IMG/VR virus record: IMGVR_UViG_3300032220_000756
Coordinates: 1 to 43,615 of that record
Strand: one strand, 5' to 3'
DNA: 43,615 nucleotides
Origin: a virus
The notes beneath the pieces were generated by a model. That model saw only the letters and a program-made list of their open reading frames with translations, had not been told where the DNA came from and made no database searches. This document shows, piece after piece, positions 7,951 to 13,998 of the stretch (positions within the stretch are counted from its first letter, which is position 1; each line of letters starts with the position of its first letter). Position numbers and translations under genes: made by a program.

Positions 7951-8031
7951 ATGTTAAAACAATATGTGGTAATCATTGTATTCTCAGCCATACTGTTCAC
8001 AGTGGCCTTGATTGCTTTGAGCCTTATCTAA
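7951..8031 (+). CDS. Tiny single-span membrane peptide (26 aa)
   Basis: M-L-K-Q-Y-V-V-I-I-V followed by a hydrophobic helix to the TAA. The late-promoter box at exactly 5 nt is the main support that this very short frame is a real gene. The next small membrane gene follows 46 nt later. Function unknown. Confidence 0.5.
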   Translation: MLKQYVVIIVFSAILFTVALIALSLI

Positions 8032-8077
8032 AGATTTCGCTCAGGATCTCATAAATAATTTTTGAAGGAGATTCTGC

Positions 8078-8215
8078 ATGGAATCCATCATTGCCATCAG
8101 CATTATCACAGTGATATTGGGATCGCTGATTGTGTTCTATTTCCTCATAAGACAAAATCCCAAAAGATTCTTGCCCACACCTCGCCGACGTCGTAAATCC
8201 CGTAAAAAAAAATAA
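8078..8215 (+). CDS. Small membrane protein with basic tail (45 aa)
   Basis: An N-terminal hydrophobic helix (about residues 4-24) is followed by a highly basic tail with Arg and Lys runs. A clear Shine-Dalgarno sequence (GAAGGAG) lies 7 nt upstream, and ATAAATA at 8051-8057 is a possible late promoter with a normal leader. It ends 1 nt before the CCA end of the convergent tRNA-Arg gene. The helix plus polycationic tail would place positive charge on one membrane face; the role is unknown. Confidence 0.6.
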   Translation: MESIIAISIITVILGSLIVFYFLIRQNPKRFLPTPRRRRKSRKKK

Positions 8216-8216
8216 T

Positions 8217-8291
8217 TGGAGCACCCACCAGGAGTCGAACCTGGACCGGAAGTTTCGAAGACTTCTGTGATATCCGTTTCACCATGGGTGC
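8217..8291 (-). tRNA. tRNA-Arg (TCG)
   Basis: Acceptor GCACCCA/TGGGTGC, D stem GTGA/TCAC, anticodon stem GAAGT/ACTTC with loop CTTCGAA (anticodon TCG), T arm CCAGG-TTCGACT-CCTGG, encoded CCA. It is the last gene of the array and closely similar to the preceding tRNA-Arg(ACG), which suggests duplication and anticodon change. Confidence 0.95.
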
Positions 8292-8294
8292 TTG

Positions 8295-8369
8295 TGGCGG
8301 TCTCTCCAAGAGTCGAACTTGGACTTGAAGTTTCGTAGACTTCCGTGATATCCATTTCACTAAGAGACC
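8295..8369 (-). tRNA. tRNA-Arg (ACG)
   Basis: Acceptor GGTCTCT/AGAGACC, D stem GTGA/TCAC, anticodon loop CTACGAA (ACG) on a GAAGT/ACTTC stem, T arm CCAAG-TTCGACT-CTTGG, discriminator G, encoded CCA. An A34 here normally needs TadA deamination to inosine. It shares the anticodon arm stem with the next tRNA-Arg. Confidence 0.95.
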
Positions 8370-8371
8370 AT

Positions 8372-8447
8372 TGGTGGGCACCGCAGGAATCGAACCTGCC
8401 ACCCCTTGGATGTCGACCAAGTGTTCTAACCACTGAACTAGGTGCCC
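8372..8447 (-). tRNA. tRNA-Val (GAC) with C33
   Basis: Acceptor GGGCACC/GGTGCCC, anticodon stem CTTGG/CCAAG with 7-nt loop TCGACAT, T arm GCAGG-TTCGATT-CCTGC, encoded CCA. Placing GAC at 34-36 makes position 33 a C instead of the near-universal U. The body matches bacterial tRNA-Val(GAC). Confidence 0.85.
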
Positions 8448-8450
8448 TTA

Positions 8451-8527
8451 TGGTCGGGATGACTGGATTCGAACCAGCGACCTCCTGGACCCCATCCAGG
8501 CGCCCTACCAGGCTGGGCCACACCCCG
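8451..8527 (-). tRNA. tRNA-Pro (GGG)
   Basis: Acceptor CGGGGTG/CATCCCG (one G-T), anticodon stem CCTGG/CCAGG with loop ATGGGGT (GGG), T loop TTCGAAT, encoded CCA. It is the first tRNA after the internal promoter at 8541-8569. Confidence 0.95.
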
Positions 8528-8540
8528 ACGATATTAATAC

Positions 8541-8569
8541 AGTATATGTGATTTTGGTTGTAAAATCAA
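8541..8569 (-). promoter_or_regulatory. Internal promoter of the tRNA array
   Basis: TTGATT (8564-8569), 17-nt spacer, TATACT (8541-8546) in the only wide gap (54 nt) of the array. It would transcribe tRNA-Pro, -Val and both -Arg genes separately from the RNase P-like RNA. Confidence 0.55.
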
Positions 8570-8581
8570 CCTATTATATGT

Positions 8582-8656
8582 TGGCGCTCCCACAGAGAAT
8601 CGAACTCTGCTTTTGTGGATGAAAACCACATGTCCTCACCGATAGACGATGGGAGC
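8582..8656 (-). tRNA. tRNA-Glu (TTC)
   Basis: Acceptor GCTCCCA/TGGGAGC, anticodon stem TGTGG/CCACA with loop TTTTCAT (TTC), T arm CAGAG-TTCGATT-CTCTG, discriminator G, encoded CCA. Confidence 0.95.
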
Positions 8657-8658
8657 AT

Positions 8659-8743
8659 TGGTGCGGTCAGAGAGACTCGAACTCTCACGGATTTCTCCAC
8701 ACGCCCCTCAAGCGTGCCCGTCTACCAGTTCCGACATGACCGC
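8659..8743 (-). tRNA. tRNA-Leu (GAG)
   Basis: Acceptor GCGGTCA/TGACCGC, anticodon stem CACGC/GCGTG with loop TTGAGGG (GAG), long variable arm as expected for a class II tRNA, T loop TTCGAGT, encoded CCA. Confidence 0.95.
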
Positions 8744-8750
8744 ATGCAGT

Positions 8751-8825
8751 TGGAGCGGGTGAAGGGAATTGAACCCACGACCTAATCGTTGGCAACGATT
8801 CGCTCTACCACTGAGCTACACCCGC
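8751..8825 (-). tRNA. tRNA-Gly (GCC)
   Basis: Acceptor GCGGGTG/CACCCGC, anticodon stem AATCG/CGATT with loop TTGCCAA (GCC), T loop TTCAATT, encoded CCA. Confidence 0.95.
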
Positions 8826-8831
8826 TTGACT

Positions 8832-8917
8832 TGGTGCCCTGAGAGGGACTTGAACCCCCACACCCTTGCAGGCAATAGATTTTGAGTCTATCATGTCTAC
8901 CATTCCATCATCAGGGC
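8832..8917 (-). tRNA. tRNA-Leu (CAA)
   Basis: Acceptor GCCCTGA/TCAGGGC, anticodon stem ATAGA/TCTAT with loop CTCAAAA (CAA), long variable arm, T loop TTCAAGT, encoded CCA. Its 5' end is only 4 nt after the 3' end of the RNase P-like RNA, so cleavage at this tRNA would also release that RNA. Confidence 0.95.
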
Positions 8918-8921
8918 CTCT

Positions 8922-9070
8922 ATGATCCATAGCCGGGATTCTGTTCTATGCCGTCATCTGTCTCTGCGTCCTACCCACAGTGTGCCTGACCATTCACTGC
9001 CTACATGGACTCGCACTTGTCAGGAGTGTCCCGAGCTTCCTCAGCATTATGGCTGCGACGGCTCGATCAT
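8922..9070 (-). ncRNA. rnpB: Candidate minimal RNase P RNA (about 150 nt)
   Basis: Reading on the minus strand, ends ATGATC and GATCAT pair as P1, followed inward by AGCCG/CGGCT (P2-like) and a small hairpin CAGC-CATAAT-GCTG (P3-like). GAGGAAGCTCGGGAC then matches the 5' half of the catalytic P4 region (bacterial GAGGAAAGTCCGGGC). The 3' part contains GGGTAGG, then CAGATGAC and ACAGAATCCCGGCT, which align with the bacterial 3' core (GGGTAGG...AGATGAATGAC...ACAGAACCCGGCTTAT). Nearly the whole specificity domain and the usual AAACTCC...GCAAG region are absent. Bacterial RNase P RNAs are normally 330-420 nt. It sits directly behind a TATAAT promoter and ahead of eight tRNAs. RNase P RNA matures tRNA 5' ends with the RnpA protein. 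Identity rests on motif matches and position; activity is untested. Confidence 0.75.
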
Positions 9071-9076
9071 GTGATT

Positions 9077-9106
9077 ATTATAGCATGGTTTAGTATCAAT
9101 GAGCAA
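9077..9106 (-). promoter_or_regulatory. Promoter of RNase P-like RNA and tRNA array
   Basis: TTGCTC (9101-9106), 18-nt spacer, TATAAT (9077-9082). Initiation about 7 nt downstream coincides with the first base of the P1 strand of the RNA at about 9070. Confidence 0.65.
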
Positions 9107-9113
9107 TCAAAAA

Positions 9114-9752
9114 TTATTTGATCAGTTCTGAATAAGCCACAGTTCTCAAGTAAGGCTTGATTTTATGGAAAGATTTTGGAAATCTTTGTTGTGCCTGCTC
9201 ATCACTCACAGACGCAGTAACAATCAAATCTTCACCCAATTTCCAGTTGGCTGGAGTGGCCAATTGATGTTCAGCAGTGATCTGTAAAGAATCCAATACT
9301 CTCAGTATTTCATCAAAGTTTCTACCTGCTGATGCTGGATAGTCCAATCTCAACTTAACTTTCTTGTCTGGTCCTATCACAAACACAGTTCGTACAGTCA
9401 TGGTGTCTGGAGCATTGTCCCGTACCATGCCATACAACAGAGACACTTGTCTGTTGTTATCTGCTATGAGAGGATATTCAGGCAATTCACCTTGAGTCTC
9501 TTGAATGTCGTTCAGCCATTGATCATGATTGTCCAAGTTGTCCACACTCAGTCCGATCACTTGTACTCTGCGTTTTTTAAATTCAGGCAATAGTTTTTGT
9601 AATGTACCCAGCTCAGTGGTGCACACAGGAGTAAAATTCTTTGGATGTGAAAACAACACAGTCCAGTGGCCATTGATGAATTCATAAAAATTAATAAGGC
9701 CATGACTGGTGTCAGCAGTGAAGTTGGGTGCTAGATCATTTATTTGTATCAT
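9114..9752 (-). CDS. 1-Cys peroxiredoxin (Prx6 type)
   Basis: A 212-aa thiol peroxidase that reduces hydrogen peroxide and alkyl peroxides in the cytoplasm. The active site P-K-N-F-T-P-V-C44-T-T-E is complete, and the long C-terminal domain (to about 210 aa, with a G-E-D-L-I-V-T block) is typical of the Prx6/1-Cys group. The resolving-Cys VCP motif of 2-Cys enzymes is absent. AAAGGAG lies 5-6 nt before the ATG. It lies between the tRNA/RNase P promoter and the porin gene and has a separate upstream promoter region (TTGACTTT near 9810). It probably protects infected cells during late infection (inference). Confidence 0.93.
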   Translation of the reverse strand: MIQINDLAPNFTADTSHGLINFYEFINGHWTVLFSHPKNFTPVCTTELGTLQKLLPEFKKRRVQVIGLSVDNLDNHDQWLNDIQETQGELPEYPLIADNNRQVSLLYGMVRDNAPDTMTVRTVFVIGPDKKVKLRLDYPASAGRNFDEILRVLDSLQITAEHQLATPANWKLGEDLIVTASVSDEQAQQRFPKSFHKIKPYLRTVAYSELIK

Positions 9753-9902
9753 AGTTTCTCCTTTTGTTATACTATTAATTTAGTATAGAATACTGCGAAA
9801 GTCAAGAGTCACAAAATAAAAAAGTGAAAAGTTAAAGAATTTTACTAAAAAACAAAATATTTTTTTAATTTTTACCGTAATGTTAAAAAATTATTTTATC
9901 CA

Positions 9903-9930
9903 TTGTGAGGAATGTTTCGATTCCCCACAA
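9903..9930 (-). terminator. Terminator of the porin gene
   Basis: An 11-bp stem TTGTGGGGAAT/ATTCCTCACAA (one G-T) with loop CGAAAC lies just after the porin stop codon; on the minus strand an A/T-rich tract with a six-T run follows about 10 nt later. Confidence 0.6.
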
Positions 9931-9947
9931 CAAATAAACGAGATCAA

Positions 9948-11021
9948 TTAAAATGCGTAATTGATTCCCACAGTCATTAGACTGGGATCTTTGCCCGCAC
10001 TTGGAGCAGTCATACCATTAAGATACATGGTACTGTTGGCATCGTTGTCCACCTGGCTGTAGGCAGCATACACATTGGCACCTGGTGCAAATGTTTTAGT
10101 CACGCCTAGAGTGTAGCCAGTGCCTTGATTGGCAGTGGTTTGAGCACCGTCTTTGGACTGAGCATACACAGCATGAGCAGCCAATCCATTTTCCAAAGGC
10201 ACTCTCACTGAGTACACATTGGCAGTGGATTTCACTGTGCTGGTGGTGGAGTTGTCTCCGTAGATGTAAGCTGCACCCACAACAAACTTACCAAAGTCGT
10301 AAGATCCACCAATGCTCTTGGCATCAGTTTCTCCCACTGAAGTAGTGGCTTGTTTGGTGGCATAACCCACACCCAATTTTGCTGGTCCAACGACATAGTT
10401 GATGGAACCAGAACGTACATCAGCATTGGCGTCAGTGGTGGCTGTGCTAGAATTGCCTGCGTAACCCGCTTGCAGTTGTAGTCCATTCAACACTGGCGAT
10501 ATGTATTTGATCACGTTGCTGGCATCACCACCTATTTCGATAGCTGTGCCGTTCACAGGAAAGTTTGTGAAGTTGCCGAACTGCCATGACAGAGTATCTA
10601 TCTCTGTGGCATTGCTCACGTCAGTGGTTCCCAAACGTATTTCTCCTGCTGATCCTGAAACACCCACAGTGGCTTCACGTGTGAACACCTGTCCTGTGGT
10701 AGTGGTAGAACCCAACGTACCTGTTTGTGGTTTAAGAGCACCTTCCAAATTGAAGTTGAAATTAATACCACCTAGGTCAGGCGAAGTGCCTTTGAAACCC
10801 AAACGGCTGGTGCTTAATCCACCTTCGCTGGCTCTCATCAAGTCACTGGTGCCTGAATCGTATTTCTGCACTCCAGCATCCACGTTGCCGTAGAAACTCA
10901 GTACAGGAGCTGATTTGGTTTGTGCTTTGACAGATTTACCTGACACAGCCAGTATCACTGCCACCAAAATGGCAACAGACACTATCAAACCAATTGTTAT
11001 TTTACTCTTTTTGTTTTTCAT
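9948..11021 (-). CDS. Gram-negative outer-membrane porin
   Basis: A 357-aa protein with a long N-terminal export signal (Lys-rich start, hydrophobic segment about 9-28, then A-Q-T). The mature part begins L-S-F-Y-G-N-V-D-A-G-V and R-L-G-F-K-G-T-x-D-L-G-G, the typical opening of trimeric general porins of the beta/gamma-proteobacterial type. Regular Gly/aromatic beta strands follow, and the chain ends G-I-N-Y-A-F; a C-terminal Phe is the BAM assembly signal. It would form a diffusion channel in the host outer membrane. A porin gene in a phage genome is unusual; it could change nutrient flow or replace the phage receptor (inference). It has its own promoter with a DnaA-like box, AAAGGAG, and a terminator. 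Confidence 0.9.
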   Translation of the reverse strand: MKNKKSKITIGLIVSVAILVAVILAVSGKSVKAQTKSAPVLSFYGNVDAGVQKYDSGTSDLMRASEGGLSTSRLGFKGTSPDLGGINFNFNLEGALKPQTGTLGSTTTTGQVFTREATVGVSGSAGEIRLGTTDVSNATEIDTLSWQFGNFTNFPVNGTAIEIGGDASNVIKYISPVLNGLQLQAGYAGNSSTATTDANADVRSGSINYVVGPAKLGVGYATKQATTSVGETDAKSIGGSYDFGKFVVGAAYIYGDNSTTSTVKSTANVYSVRVPLENGLAAHAVYAQSKDGAQTTANQGTGYTLGVTKTFAPGANVYAAYSQVDNDANSTMYLNGMTAPSAGKDPSLMTVGINYAF

Positions 11022-11060
11022 TGTTTCTCCTTTATTTCTTGCCGCAAAGCAAGATTCGCG

Positions 11061-11090
11061 ATTATACTACTGGTTGTGTGGATAAGTCAA
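11061..11090 (-). promoter_or_regulatory. Porin promoter with DnaA-box 9-mer
   Basis: TTGACT (11085-11090), 18-nt spacer, TATAAT (11061-11066). Positions 11077-11085 read TTATCCACA on the minus strand, a consensus DnaA box overlapping the -35/spacer junction. Confidence 0.75.
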
Positions 11091-11119
11091 ATGGCAAAGT
11101 TGCCAAAAAGATATTTTGG

Positions 11120-11410
11120 TTATTTTCGAAACATTCTGTCCCAGAACACTGAAAGATAGAGCATGCCCACCAAGCCCCAAAACACTGCCAAGCAAGTGGC
11201 ATAGGTTTTCCAGTTTTGGAAGTCCCATGCAAAGCCCAACACAATCAGCACGATCCATAGGGTGTCCAGCAGACTGTGAGTGTACTGCCATCGAACGCCA
11301 TAACGATTGATCAATTGCTGCCGTTTCTCTGCAAAATATGGTATCACATGGCGCAGTATTACAAAGCCTTCATTCAGCACCATCAACACAAAACCAAAAT
11401 AGAATATCAT
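11120..11410 (-). CDS. Three-helix membrane protein (96 aa)
   Basis: Three hydrophobic segments (about residues 2-22, 46-62 and 69-88) with a basic loop (F-A-E-K-R-Q-Q-L-I-N-R-Y) after the first and a short basic end M-F-R-K. A GTAAATA late-type box (11420-11426) lies 9 nt before the ATG, inside the end of the upstream gene. No family recognised. Confidence 0.6.
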   Translation of the reverse strand: MIFYFGFVLMVLNEGFVILRHVIPYFAEKRQQLINRYGVRWQYTHSLLDTLWIVLIVLGFAWDFQNWKTYATCLAVFWGLVGMLYLSVFWDRMFRK

Positions 11411-11422
11411 TGATGTGTTTAT

Positions 11423-11623
11423 TTACTGTGAGTCTTCAGGGTTGAGTCGAGGTTTGAAAGTGTGTTTGACCTGTTCATATGCTCTGGCAGCACATTCAGG
11501 TCCACACAATATTTTGGTTGTATGACCCACATCATAGTCTCGAGGATCAATCCAATACACAGGTTGAGGCACTGATGTATCACAGATCCAACACTGCAAT
11601 TTTTCCACACTGGTAGGCAACAT
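11423..11623 (-). CDS. Small putative zinc-binding protein
   Basis: A 66-aa protein with C11-W-I-C14 and a later C40...C45 pair (L-C-G-P-E-C), a four-cysteine spacing suited to a zinc ribbon. The ATG overlaps the TGA of the upstream dioxygenase gene by one base (11623), so the two are coupled. A shorter frame in another register (11419-11610) is rejected for lack of such coupling. Its function is unknown; it may be an adaptor for the dioxygenase (inference). Confidence 0.6.
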   Translation of the reverse strand: MLPTSVEKLQCWICDTSVPQPVYWIDPRDYDVGHTTKILCGPECAARAYEQVKHTFKPRLNPEDSQ

Positions 11624-12201
11624 CAGTTCAATTGATACTGCATGTCACCAGCCACCACATAACGATTCTCTTTGCTGGTGCAGATGCCGGGACGGTGCCA
11701 CACATCAGATGGATAGATCAACCATGTGTAAGGTTGGGGAGTGATGTAGAATGTTTCTTTGAGATCTGCCGCAGTGGCAAATTCTGTGCCGGTGGTGTTG
11801 GGATTGGGTTCATCCTTGGGTATGTGAACATAATAGATGCCACTCAGTTTGGGATAGGTTTGGTCTTGATGATGATGGTGCCATAGGCGTTCTCTTTCCA
11901 AATTGTCTCCAGCATTGGTTTGAAAACTCCAAGCATTGATGCCTTTGATCTTGACTTCCTTGCCTATGTAAAAGAAACAGCTCATGATAAAAGTCATACG
12001 CATTTTTAAAAATGTGGCAGTCTGGCGAGCAAATATGTTCTCTTTGGTCTGATACTTGGGAGAATGAGCCTCATCAAAGTAGTTGCCTTTGGCAATGATG
12101 TCCTGTACCGTGTGGATGATGTGCTGATTGTCCTCTGCAGTGATTAAACCTGAATAGTTATACTTGCGAAAGATATCATTGTGTTCAATAATTTTGGTCA
12201 T
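11623..12201 (-). CDS. 2OG-Fe(II) dioxygenase (phage type)
   Basis: A 192-aa protein. W-H-H-H-H-Q-D (107-113) supplies the proximal iron ligands ahead of the S-G-I-Y-Y-V strand, H169 in P-S-D-V-W-H-R is the distal ligand, and R180 in N-R-Y-V-V-A-G-D-M is the 2-oxoglutarate-binding Arg. The sequence is distinct from the other four dioxygenases in the window, so it is probably an independent acquisition. A GTAAATA box (12211-12217) sits 9 nt before the ATG. It lies directly downstream of SufE. Substrate unknown. Confidence 0.82.
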   Translation of the reverse strand: MTKIIEHNDIFRKYNYSGLITAEDNQHIIHTVQDIIAKGNYFDEAHSPKYQTKENIFARQTATFLKMRMTFIMSCFFYIGKEVKIKGINAWSFQTNAGDNLERERLWHHHHQDQTYPKLSGIYYVHIPKDEPNPNTTGTEFATAADLKETFYITPQPYTWLIYPSDVWHRPGICTSKENRYVVAGDMQYQLN

Positions 12202-12225
12202 GGGCTGTTTTATTTACAGTGTGAG

Positions 12226-12660
12226 TTAACTGCTGTGACAGGATTTGACATTCAGTTCAGCATAATGTCGGATGGTGAGTATGAGACTGCCCAAACCATT
12301 CTGTCGCTGTGGTGTGATCAGTTGAGCAAATCCCAATGCAGTGAAATCTTTCAGTTCTATATTGCTCAATGCTTCGTAGCTTTGATTGCCCAATATGTCC
12401 AGCACAATGTGAGTGATACCTTTGGTTATCTGAGCTTCAGCATCAGCCATCAGAGTGAGAGTGTGAGTGTCATATTTGGGTATCAACCACAATTTGCTCA
12501 CACAACCTGGAATAAGAAACTGATCCTGTTTGTAGGATTCAGGCACAGTGTCCAACAGTTGTGCCAATCCAAAGATGTATTCCAAACGATCCATGCCTGA
12601 CAGCAAAGACAATCTTTGACTCCATTCATTCACTTTGGACTGTATATTAACATTCAACAT
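12226..12660 (-). CDS. sufE: SufE-like cysteine desulfurase sulfur acceptor
   Basis: A 144-aa SufE/CsdE-family protein of normal length. In bacteria SufE takes persulfide sulfur from the desulfurase SufS and passes it to the SufBCD scaffold for Fe-S cluster assembly. The active-site loop P-G-C53-V-S-K-L-W matches the family G-C-x-S-x-V/L-W motif; the downstream blocks (A-D-A-E-A-Q-I-T-K-G, L-G-F-A-Q-L-I-T-P-Q-R-Q-N-G-L) match the canonical order, including the S-P-S-R-x-N-G-L-like region. No SufS, SufU or scaffold gene is present, so it must act on host partners. It lies in a minus-strand operon-like run with a dioxygenase. Confidence 0.88.
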   Translation of the reverse strand: MLNVNIQSKVNEWSQRLSLLSGMDRLEYIFGLAQLLDTVPESYKQDQFLIPGCVSKLWLIPKYDTHTLTLMADAEAQITKGITHIVLDILGNQSYEALSNIELKDFTALGFAQLITPQRQNGLGSLILTIRHYAELNVKSCHSS

Positions 12661-12662
12661 GA

Positions 12663-13004
12663 TTATTTTACTGTGTACCTTGATTCAAACTCGTCTTTCC
12701 AGCTGGTAGCCACTCCAAAGTCCTGCTCTTCTTGATACTTTTGATAATCCCAATCCTTGAGTATTTGTTCACAGTTGCCCAATCCCCACTCAACCAAGTT
12801 GGCCTGGGTGATGGCTTGATCTTCTGTGGGCATTATCTGTGAATAGGCATATTCATAACGATTATTTGTAGTGTGACGAAACACATTCAACTCATAAGAG
12901 TCCATCCACATTTTTTTAATCTGTGCTGTGAATTCTCGTTTGGGAGCATCCACACCATGACGCAGACTCCAGTGCTTGTAATATTTAGAACGACCTTGAC
13001 CCAT
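12663..13004 (-). CDS. Hypothetical basic/aromatic protein (113 aa)
   Basis: It starts M-G-Q-G-R-S-K-Y-Y-K-H-W at 13004; an upstream ATG at 13091 is less likely because it would overlap the previous gene by nearly 90 nt. It is rich in Tyr, Trp, Lys and Glu, with no recognised motif. Its TAA lies 2 nt before the SufE ATG region, so it is probably in the same transcript. Function unknown. Confidence 0.55.
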   Translation of the reverse strand: MGQGRSKYYKHWSLRHGVDAPKREFTAQIKKMWMDSYELNVFRHTTNNRYEYAYSQIMPTEDQAITQANLVEWGLGNCEQILKDWDYQKYQEEQDFGVATSWKDEFESRYTVK

Positions 13005-13179
13005 TTTTTTTCTTGCTATAATAATATTTTTTGAACTGTGAATCTTCAAAATACAATTTAAGAAATCTTTTAGAACAGGTCTTTTGTTCAATTATTTCGC
13101 ACAGCTTGTCATAGTGTGCTTGAAGTTTTAACTGTTGGTATTGTGATTGTTTCATATCGCTGATTGATTTAGTCATCAT
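12985..13179 (-). CDS. Small basic helical protein (64 aa)
   Basis: Begins M-M-T-K-S-I-S-D-M-K-Q, with the tandem ATG overlapping the end of the upstream membrane gene. It contains Gln/Lys-rich helical sequence and ends with a Tyr/Lys-rich tail. It overlaps the next gene by 20 nt, consistent with coupling. No family recognised. Confidence 0.45.
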   Translation of the reverse strand: MMTKSISDMKQSQYQQLKLQAHYDKLCEIIEQKTCSKRFLKLYFEDSQFKKYYYSKKKNGSRSF

Positions 13180-13342
13180 TGCTGGTCACCACCAGCAAAG
13201 TAATCATTAAAAATATCACCATGCCTGCTATGTCCCAATTGGGACCAATGCTTTGAGTGAAGAGCTTGGAGATGAACATCATCACACCTGCCAAACTCAA
13301 CAGCACCACTATGTTCTTCACAAAGTTGCTCACTGTCTTCAT
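13169..13342 (-). CDS. Two-span small membrane protein (57 aa)
   Basis: M-K-T-V-S-N-F-V-K-N followed by two hydrophobic stretches (about 10-28 and 36-52) and an acidic end N-D-D. GGAG lies 7-8 nt before this ATG, so the longer upstream start is rejected. Function unknown. Confidence 0.6.
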   Translation of the reverse strand: MKTVSNFVKNIVVLLSLAGVMMFISKLFTQSIGPNWDIAGMVIFLMITLLVVTSNDD

Positions 13343-13362
13343 CTGTGTTCTCCTTTCATTTG

Positions 13363-13767
13363 TTATTCGGTTTCGTGTGCCTGCCACAGTGTGTCAGTAC
13401 CACCCAAGTGACCCCAATCACTGTCCACCACCAGCTTGGAACTGATGCCACCTCTGGGTCTAAATCCTATTTCTATTCTCACTCTCATGGGTTGATATAT
13501 TTCTTTGATATGCTTGTACAGCATATCCAAACATCGTTCATAGCTCATGATGGTATCTCTGTACTGATACAGATACAGTTTGAAACTTTTCAATTCAATA
13601 GTGCGAGCATCACCATAAAACCATATGCGGATAACTCCAAAGTCTGGTTGCTCTTGAGCTCCTAAGAAAGTAAATTCAGGTATGTGAATGCGTTGCTCAT
13701 AACCTTTGGCAGCATTGGGCAAAGACTTTAAAATGCTCTTGTCAATGGTGTGCCACAGTTTGTTCAT
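13363..13767 (-). CDS. QueF-like tunnelling-fold protein lacking the catalytic Cys
   Basis: A 134-aa protein that aligns with type I QueF (preQ0 nitrile reductase of queuosine synthesis). E-F-T-F-L-G-A-Q-E-Q-P-D-F corresponds to the family E-F-T-S-L-C-P-x-T-G-Q-P-D-F, then I-E-L-K-S-F-K-L-Y-L matches the substrate-binding E-S-K-S-x-K-x-Y-L block, and F-R-P-R-G-G-I-S matches F-x-P-R-G-G-I. The nucleophilic Cys is replaced by Gly and one residue is deleted, while the Asp of QPDF and the purine-binding Glu remain. Nitrile reduction by the known thioimide mechanism should be impossible; deazaguanine binding may persist. The start at 13767 follows the upstream 57-aa gene. No other preQ0 gene is seen here. 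Confidence 0.72.
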   Translation of the reverse strand: MNKLWHTIDKSILKSLPNAAKGYEQRIHIPEFTFLGAQEQPDFGVIRIWFYGDARTIELKSFKLYLYQYRDTIMSYERCLDMLYKHIKEIYQPMRVRIEIGFRPRGGISSKLVVDSDWGHLGGTDTLWQAHETE

Positions 13768-13774
13768 ATTCGAT

Positions 13775-13948
13775 TTAATCTTGGTTGCCCATGCCGTAGA
13801 ACGACACTTTGCTGTTGCTGCCATATTGTGCCTGCACAGCCTGTGTGGCCTGTGTCACGTTCATGGCACGTTGTTCTACAATGATGCCTGGTGTTTGATT
13901 GTTGATCATCACCAAGAATCTAAAATTTTTTAACGGTAAGTTGCTCAT
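13775..13948 (-). CDS. Small hypothetical protein (57 aa)
   Basis: M-S-N-L-P-L-K-N-F-R-F-L-V-M-I-N-N opens a beta-type segment followed by a Gln/Ala-rich helix (VTQATQAVQAQYG) and a Gly-containing end. GAGGAG is placed 6 nt before the ATG, and the TAA lies just before the QueF-like start, so both are probably in one unit. The helix plus strands resemble small DNA-binding-fold phage proteins, but no family can be named. Confidence 0.6.
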   Translation of the reverse strand: MSNLPLKNFRFLVMINNQTPGIIVEQRAMNVTQATQAVQAQYGSNSKVSFYGMGNQD

Positions 13949-13998
13949 CTATTCTCCTCAGTTAGTTGTTTATATTGTACACTCAGCACTGCCAAATG

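Noticed and set aside
8137-8551. Several overlapping protein frames on both strands in this stretch
   Set aside because: They run through well-formed tRNA genes; their apparent motifs are tRNA sequence in translation.
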